64,000 nt of DNA, from positions 2,947,743-3,011,742 of the forward strand of contig NC_088778.1 in NCBI RefSeq assembly GCF_954871325.1, given 5' to 3'. The position numbers were made by a program, and so were the translations under genes. This stretch comes from Gordionus sp. m RMFG-2023. Taxonomy: Eukaryota; Nematomorpha; Gordioida; Chordodea; Parachordodidae. The notes beneath the pieces were generated by a model that saw only the letters and a list, made by a program, of their open reading frames with translations, had not been told where the DNA came from and made no database searches. Below, piece by piece: positions 58,701 to 64,000 of the stretch (within the stretch, counting starts at the first letter, position 1; each line of letters begins with the position of its first letter).

Positions 58701-60727
58701 CCAAATTTTACAAACTTCAGGAGGAAGGAAAACAGTTAAACGACGGCTTTTGCCTTAACTGCATCGACAAACGGGTTAGAGGTTTAAACAATAACGAAAA
58801 TATATTGCTCCGTCGAGAAGCTATCTGGAAGGAGAAAACTGATTATTGGTTAAAATTCTCTCACCATAACATCGAACCATATTCCTCGAATTCGGTTAAT
58901 TTGGAGTCGAGTAATTCACATTTGACGGTTGGTAACCATTTAAGTAAGCGCGAATACGAACATGATAGTTATAAATCCGCGGAAATAAATTCTATCGCCA
59001 ACCACCAAATCATTCATTTTGATCACTCTTGTCAACAAACAGCGAATAAAGAATCTGTAAATAATACACCCGATTTAGCCGCGCAATTTGATGATAAACC
59101 ATCGCGAAATTCTAGGATCCTATCCGAAAAAGGTATTGGAAAATCTGGAAAAGTTCGCGATCAAAGTATCCCTGTTAAGTTGGAAGTGGATCCAAAGAAT
59201 GTTGTTCAAAATAAGACGGCCTGCGCGCGCATCAGTAATGATGAAATTAGGATCAATGCGTTATCAGATTCTAATGGAAGCTCCCTCAATTCGAATGACT
59301 CTGATATATACGTTAAAATGGGCTCAATTACGTGCAAAAGCTTAACAAACAACATCTCGTACAGGTCACTCGATACCACAACTGACGATATATTGATGAG
59401 TTTAGCGGAAACCACGAAAGAACTAGAAGAAAATATACAGTCCCTAGAAAATATGAGCAAAAACATCGGTCATTGTAAAATCAAGATAGACCCCATAAAT
59501 AATAAGGTCGAAAATATCAAATGTGCCAAGATTCCATATTCTCATTCCAAGACTGGAGAAAATAAGCTTAAAATATGCGATTACAATGACGTCAATTGCG
59601 ATTGCTCTAAGATGTGGCAAAATTTACCTCTGAGACCCTTTCTTCCTTTAAATTTTCCGCACAAAAATATCCCACCACGCGGGCCATTTGATCCCCAATG
59701 CGATGAGGACGAATATTTAAGGAAGTTAGAAAAGAAGCACAAATTACTCACTCAAAAGTGCGAAGGGGAATTAAATCGTCCAGTTATCTCTAAAACTAAT
59801 AAAAAATCGCCCAAAGTTAAAAGCGACAAGAGTCGAAAACGCCTAGGTTCCAAGGAGGAAAAGTTCACTTATCGATCTTTCGAAGCATGCGACTATGGCG
59901 ATGACGATGTCTTTGACACAAAGGAAAATACCGATTGCGATAAAAATAAAATTCCCGACTTCGAAACATTTGCCTCCCGCTACAAGGACTCCCCCTTGAG
60001 CGCGAATGGGTCATCGACAAAGAAAAAGAAACGCTCCTCCATATCTTTACCAACGACCAAATCGGATTTCTATAACAACAATCCTAGTAACGACTTTGTA
60101 GGCCCTGGGCTGATGGGACAAAATGTCACCCCCAACGTTGTATCCCCTATCAAACGTTTGCTTAAAAGAAACTTCGTGTCGTTTATGGGTTCTTGGTTTA
60201 ACAATAACAGCAACAATCACGGAGATAAGGAGGGTCCGCCATCGAACCCTGAAAGAGCTAAAGTAGACCATACCACCGATATTCGTAATAATTCGCCATA
60301 TAATAACCATGAAAAGCATATCAAGCCTCCATCTGATGGCTACCTAGGCAAAAACGACCAGGGTGATGATGTAACTAAAATACCAACGTCTTGTAGCGAT
60401 GATTCCGTTAGCAGAAAGGGTTCGTTTTATAACTCGATGCCCCGTAAAAAGAATTACATACTTATCAAGCCAAAATATCGCCTAGAATCATTGAACGAAA
60501 CTCCCTGTAAAACGGCGTCACGTGATATCGCGAGAAACACCGTTACTCGCCAGTTCAAAGACGATGTCGACTTTGTTCGGGAAACGCGTAAGGTTTTCGA
60601 TAATCAAAGCGCCAACATAGACAATCTTTTCTTATCGCATTATATTAAAGATGAATCCTCACTGTTCGGCACTATGACGAAGAGGAAACCATATTACTGT
60701 GTAGACGATTATTATCATAAATTCTGA
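55735..60727 (+). CDS. Large Asn/Ser-rich protein of unknown family, 5 coding exons
   Basis: Coding exons are 55735-55786, 56290-56673, 57032-57133, 57345-57688 and 58439-60727, joined by GT-AG introns with matching phases (1, 1, 1, 0). The total is 3171 nt, about 1056 residues. The frame is open above the ATG back to 55648, so the start could be further upstream through an exon starting near 55656. I do not recognise the family. The first 200 residues look most ordered (segments FAIEINKEDG, DVFVLRNDDASKIINLLRKS, NFHYFRKIIDD). The rest is rich in Asn, Ser, Asp and Lys and probably disordered. Two short coiled-coil-like stretches lie at about 610-640 (AETTKELEENIQSLENM) and 715-740 (YLRKLEKKHKLLTQK), and a KKKKR nuclear-signal-like run near 820. 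The GC content is well above the flanks. Introns carry two MITEs, a CCTT microsatellite and another MITE. Confidence 0.75.
55890..56217. mobile_element. MITE family 2, copy in intron 1 of the third gene
   Basis: Ends contain ATAATACCTAGAC and its inverse GTCTAGGTATTAT; the inner parts share GCCATTTTGGTAAC, AAAATGGCGTC and CTCATCTTAGAAAACTAC-like blocks with the copy at 41937. More diverged; no clear target duplication. Confidence 0.8.
56734..56981. mobile_element. MITE family 2, shorter copy in intron 2 of the third gene
   Basis: Begins CAATGATATTATAAATAACT and ends AAAATCATTG. It shares AGACTGGCGATTGATTT, GACGCCATTATG and CAATGGCGGACTTAA with family 2, but has lost about 70 bp of the middle. 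No exact duplication seen. Confidence 0.75.
57141..57287. repeat. (CCTT)n microsatellite in intron 3 of the third gene
   Basis: Perfect CCTT units run about 57181-57287, with a degenerate pyrimidine lead from 57141. The open frames on both strands through it are artefacts. Confidence 0.96.
58040..58231. mobile_element. MITE family 1, diverged copy in intron 4 of the third gene
   Basis: Left end CAGTGTTGTTAAACGGCTCG, right end near CCTTTAGCAACTTTA. It retains GATGTCTAAACCTTTG, ATGACTTGCGTAATAT and AAAATCGGCTCAAATCGA. No target duplication is visible. Confidence 0.8.
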
Positions 60728-61144
60728 ACATTTTTTTTTTCAAATATAACTTTTGCATCGTATATTTTAGAAATTTTAAAAAACAAAAATAATATAATGT
60801 AATTAGCTCAGATGTATATATATTAAACTTAATTAATAATTTTGTTAAATTTATTTCGCAAGCGGTAACTCAGGTAATTTATAGATAATTTAAACAATTA
60901 AAGCATTTAAAATAAAAAAAACTTTCCCAAAAATCTCTATTTTATCTTTGAATCATACATTCTTGTGCAATTAGACAAAAAGGATTAGCGTATTATAGAA
61001 TTATCTGTCGCTAACTTGTGTGGACAAATAATGCTAATTTTTATTTTTCAAATATCTAAAGTTTTTATATTGAATTAAAAATTTACATTTTTTAACAATA
61101 AAAATGTGATGGCAAATAACTTTTAATTATCTTCTTTTTTTTAG
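60728..61144. other. 3' flank of the long exon
   Basis: AT-rich, probably the 3' untranslated region of the third gene or an intron leading to 61145. A pyrimidine-rich acceptor (TTCTTTTTTTTAG) closes it. Confidence 0.45.
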
Positions 61145-61515
61145 GAATTACAACGACTTAGCCTCGAAATTAAAAAGATCTTGTCCAACGATCTTCTACA
61201 ACAGTTCCATCTGCACTCCCTGGCCAATAACGATATTATGCACAACCCACCTTCCCACTTCCTAACAAATTAAAAATTAGCAAAAAAGAGTGGGGGTAAG
61301 TTTTGACCCTCCCTCTACTTTCTATGACGATCCCGCATAATCTACATCCTATTTTTAAAATCAATATTTTTTTCTAACCATTTAGTATATCGGTTCAGTT
61401 GCGTTGCTCTAGTTATTTAACTTTTGTTTTTGTCCCATTTCCGTCTTTATCTTTTTAAAAAAAAGAATATGCTGATATCGTTGAACGTGTTCCGATGACA
61501 CAAATGTCTTTCGCT
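61145..61515 (+). other. Two candidate exons after the third gene
   Basis: Candidate one, 61145-61295, has a strong acceptor and a strong donor (GTAAGT at 61296). In phase 0 it reads ELQRLSLEIKKILSNDLLQQ and stops at 61271. Candidate two, 61466-61515, lies between an AAAAAAAAG acceptor and a GTAAGA donor and reads EYADIVERVPMTQMSFA. Candidate one could be joined in phase to the exon ending at 57688, skipping the long exon, giving a short isoform; or both could be untranslated or first exons of another gene. The sequence alone does not decide. Confidence 0.4.
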
Positions 61516-62276
61516 GTAAGATTTTTTTTTAAAATAATAACTTGCTTCGTATCCGGTCCAGCTAAACTCAGATAGGTCAAACTAAATAATCACTCCCCCC
61601 CCCTTTAAGCCAATTATGATTTACTTCTTTCTTACCCTCCTACCAAATCTAAATTAGCAATAAAAGGAAATCAAAGCTACCCTACAATTACAATGCATTA
61701 CCCCCCCCTACCCTTGCCACGCCCAGTGGCATAAGTTTTTGAGACTGCGCGTTATTCGCCAAAAAAATTTCCAGTCTTAAAAGAAATGAAGGGCGGAATA
61801 CGAAGAGCCCATTCCCATTGACTTCTACAAGACGTAACAAACGGAAGTAAAATACTAATTTCATTAAAAGGGGAATTTTAACGCGATATTCAAAGGGTGA
61901 GCCAAAAGAGTGGGGCGTCGAACGGCTACGAATAACCGTCGAGTTCCATTCTGGTTTCTAAATTTAAAGTTGTAAAAATTGGTTTAGTTCCGATTATTTT
62001 CGTTTCGGGTTGGAAATCTATATCGGTTCATTCCGGGGTCTCGTGATCCGGTTTGATTCGATAGCCTGTGAGATCGCTTTGAATAAAATTTCCCGGATAC
62101 TAAAAATTAATAATGTCTTAAAAAAAATGATTTTAAAAAAAAAAATTATGATTTTGTGTGTCCATTTTGACAAAAAATGGAGTAATATACTCACCCTCAA
62201 GATGGACGATAATGAGGAACCCATATGTAATACTAGGGTACGTTGCTTAATATATACGTCCATGATTTCCAATTGA
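61516..62276 (+). other. GC-richer region with weak coding-like stretches
   Basis: Short stretches look coding: AEYEEPIPIDFYKT near 61795, SLKRNEGRNTKSPFPLTS near 61773 in another frame, GEPKEWGVERLRITVEF near 61898 and LEIYIGSFRGLVIRF near 62010. They are in different frames with only partial splice signals, so I cannot build an exon chain. Runs of C lie near 61595 and 61691. Confidence 0.25.
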
Positions 62277-63646
62277 AGCTCTGACCAAAATTAAAATTTT
62301 GGAAAATGAAACAAAGTTTATAGTCCCGTCTGAGCCCCCCCCCCTCCATAATATTTGGGTCTGTTTTTATGAGGAGGTTTGGGGGGGGGGGAATATGGCT
62401 AATTAGCTCCTGCCAAACCGAACCTATTAAGAGATGTGAACCCGAAAATTAAAGAGATATCAGTTAAGGATGAGAGATTTTGATCCTTTACTCAAAAAAA
62501 TAATATATTCTTACTTAAATAATTATACTTATATCCCATATAATTTATATATTCCACGTAGTTTTAAAAAAATTAAAATTTAATAGACTCGTCTCTCACT
62601 GAAGGTAATATAATTTATTCAAACAATAACATATATAATATAATACTTTATTATAATAATATTGATAAATAAGATATTTTATAATGACTAAACATCAAAA
62701 TTTATATTACACTATTTAAACATCATAATATAATAAACAATATTTGATAATTTGTTAAAATATATAATACAAACTACATTACTAAATTACTAAATTAGAT
62801 ATTATTTAACTAGTGCGGTGATAAGATGACGAGTATATATATATATATTATGTTTAAATTTTTGCACGTTTTAACTTGCTATTTTTGATATCTTTGTTCC
62901 CATATTTCTTTTTCTTTACCTAAAATATATGTGTAAATCATAGTGCTAAACGAAATTTAAAGTAACCAAAGATACACTGATATCACCTTTTTAGCCAATA
63001 CCCCAATACTAACAAACAAGGTATCGTCCAATGCCCATTACCACTGCCAAGAAATAATGTAATCAGTAGAGACCTGCAGGAAATATTTGGTTTTTCAATA
63101 TCCGTGCCGGGCCGTATATTTAAAAACCAAATATTTTTTAAATCGCCATTATTAAGCTATAAAAATCAAAAATAAATATAAAAAAAATCCGTGCAAACAG
63201 TATCTCTGCAGGTCCATAAAATTTCTAAAGACAAAATTAAAAGAAAATACGATGTAAAAATTAACAGCACTTTCCTTTTTATATAAAAGATTAGAAAATA
63301 ATTTATAAAACTATATTTGAATTATAATAATCTTATAAAAATAGCGAGTTTTAAAAGAGATTCGAGTTTATTTTACATAAAAATTCATGTGGTATGTTAG
63401 ACTAAAAAAAATAAATTGTATATGATAGAATTTTCGATATTAAGATTTTCTTTAGTATCGGATTGGTTACCAGCGCATCTCTGATAAAAAAATCTTATAA
63501 ACAGCCGTAAGTTATACAATAAACACAAGACGGGCTGGGGTGCCCTGATAATAACAAGGCCAAAAGCATTAAAATTTTACTTTTACCCATACCATCAGCC
63601 GATACTACAACCATTCATTGTTGCAAAAAAAATAATTGATATTTAA
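62277..63646. other. AT-rich region at the right end
   Basis: Runs of C (about 62335) and G (about 62382) stand out. A GGCC-type repeat copy lies at about 63070-63220 (AGAGACCTGCAGGAAAT at the left, ATCTCTGCAGGTCC at the right, so inverted ends). No gene is supported. Confidence 0.45.
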
Positions 63647-64000
63647 TAGTGCTTGTAAACGCTACTTCTTCGAAATAGAAACGCGTCCCTCGTTACTTTT
63701 GAAGAAAAAAAAACGGAACGCGTTACATTTACTAGTTTTACCTTGTGCCAAAAAATAAACGCGTTTACTCGCTATTCAAAAAAAAAATATGCAAAATCGC
63801 TCATTAGAGTCCATTTTTTAAAACGGCCAAATTATCTGAACTAGAAACGTGGCTTAAATTATATATCCAAAATTTGTTTAAAGTATCGGAGTGAAACTTC
63901 CTACCTTTTATTTAGTATTTTAAGGATTCATTTCTTTTGCTTCAAATAAGCCCCATCTTCGCAATGAATATTTTGAGTGAAAGGAAAATAATAAAAATCA
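63647..64000. mobile_element. Possible hAT-like element, left end only
   Basis: Starts TAGTGCTTGTAAACGC, similar to the hAT end at 38613, and carries repeated ACGCGT words (AAACGCGTCCC, GGAACGCGTTAC, AAACGCGTTTAC). The right end is not recognisable before the window closes, so the call is tentative. Confidence 0.45.

Noticed and set aside
59206-59466. Overlapping frames on both strands inside the long exon
   Set aside because: Shadows of the 2.3-kb exon, which has the clear coding composition.
62018-62272. 84-codon - strand frame opposite a + frame of similar length
   Set aside because: Low-complexity Ile/Phe/Leu composition in an A/T-run region, no splice or family support.

Overview
The window is AT-rich nuclear DNA from a eukaryote, most likely an animal. 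It has spliceosomal GT-AG introns, single-copy eukaryotic genes, a nuclear-type tRNA-Ser and many cut-and-paste transposons. The two recognised genes have an animal-like organisation, but I cannot name the species. There are no bacterial operons, CRISPR arrays or organelle genes.

Three protein genes are well supported. NF-YC (the histone-fold CCAAT-binding subunit) runs on the + strand from 609 to 12469 in 5 exons. RFC5 (a small clamp-loader subunit) runs on the - strand from 23638 to 14018 in 10 exons. The two converge with about 1.5 kb between stops. A tRNA-Ser(AGA) gene lies in an RFC5 intron. A third gene of unknown family (+ strand, 55735-60727, 5 coding exons, about 1056 residues, Asn/Ser/Asp-rich) follows a TATA-box region at 55279. 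All reconstructed exons join in frame and the coding lengths are multiples of three. Introns are bimodal: 41-50 bp, or hundreds of bp to 10.7 kb. The large ones are mostly filled with repeats.

Mobile DNA dominates the rest. NF-YC intron 4 holds a hAT element (2255-8498, exact 8-bp target duplication) whose two ends are inverted copies of the same transposase 3' end. A 4.6-kb inverted-repeat element sits inside it, and that contains two more inverted-repeat elements. One of these encodes a transposase-like protein of a family I cannot name. Another element with the same kind of termini lies at 8838-10893. Further hAT or hAT-like insertions with exact 8-bp duplications are at 21021-21904, 33033-33255, 38613-39887, 41937-42257, 52863-53216 and, nested in the last, 53003-53157. 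A Mutator-like MITE with a 9-bp duplication (42287-42694) carries a tRNA-like sequence.

From about 25 to 55 kb I can prove no gene. It holds two 3-4 kb copies of an unclassified repeat, a partial Ty3/Gypsy fossil (31045-32886), tandem repeats, long purine microsatellites (AAAG, AAGG, AAAAG) and a few coding-like islands at 43.85, 45.53 and 48.9 kb that may be orphan exons. The right end (60.7-64 kb) has possible further exons and unassigned AT-rich DNA.
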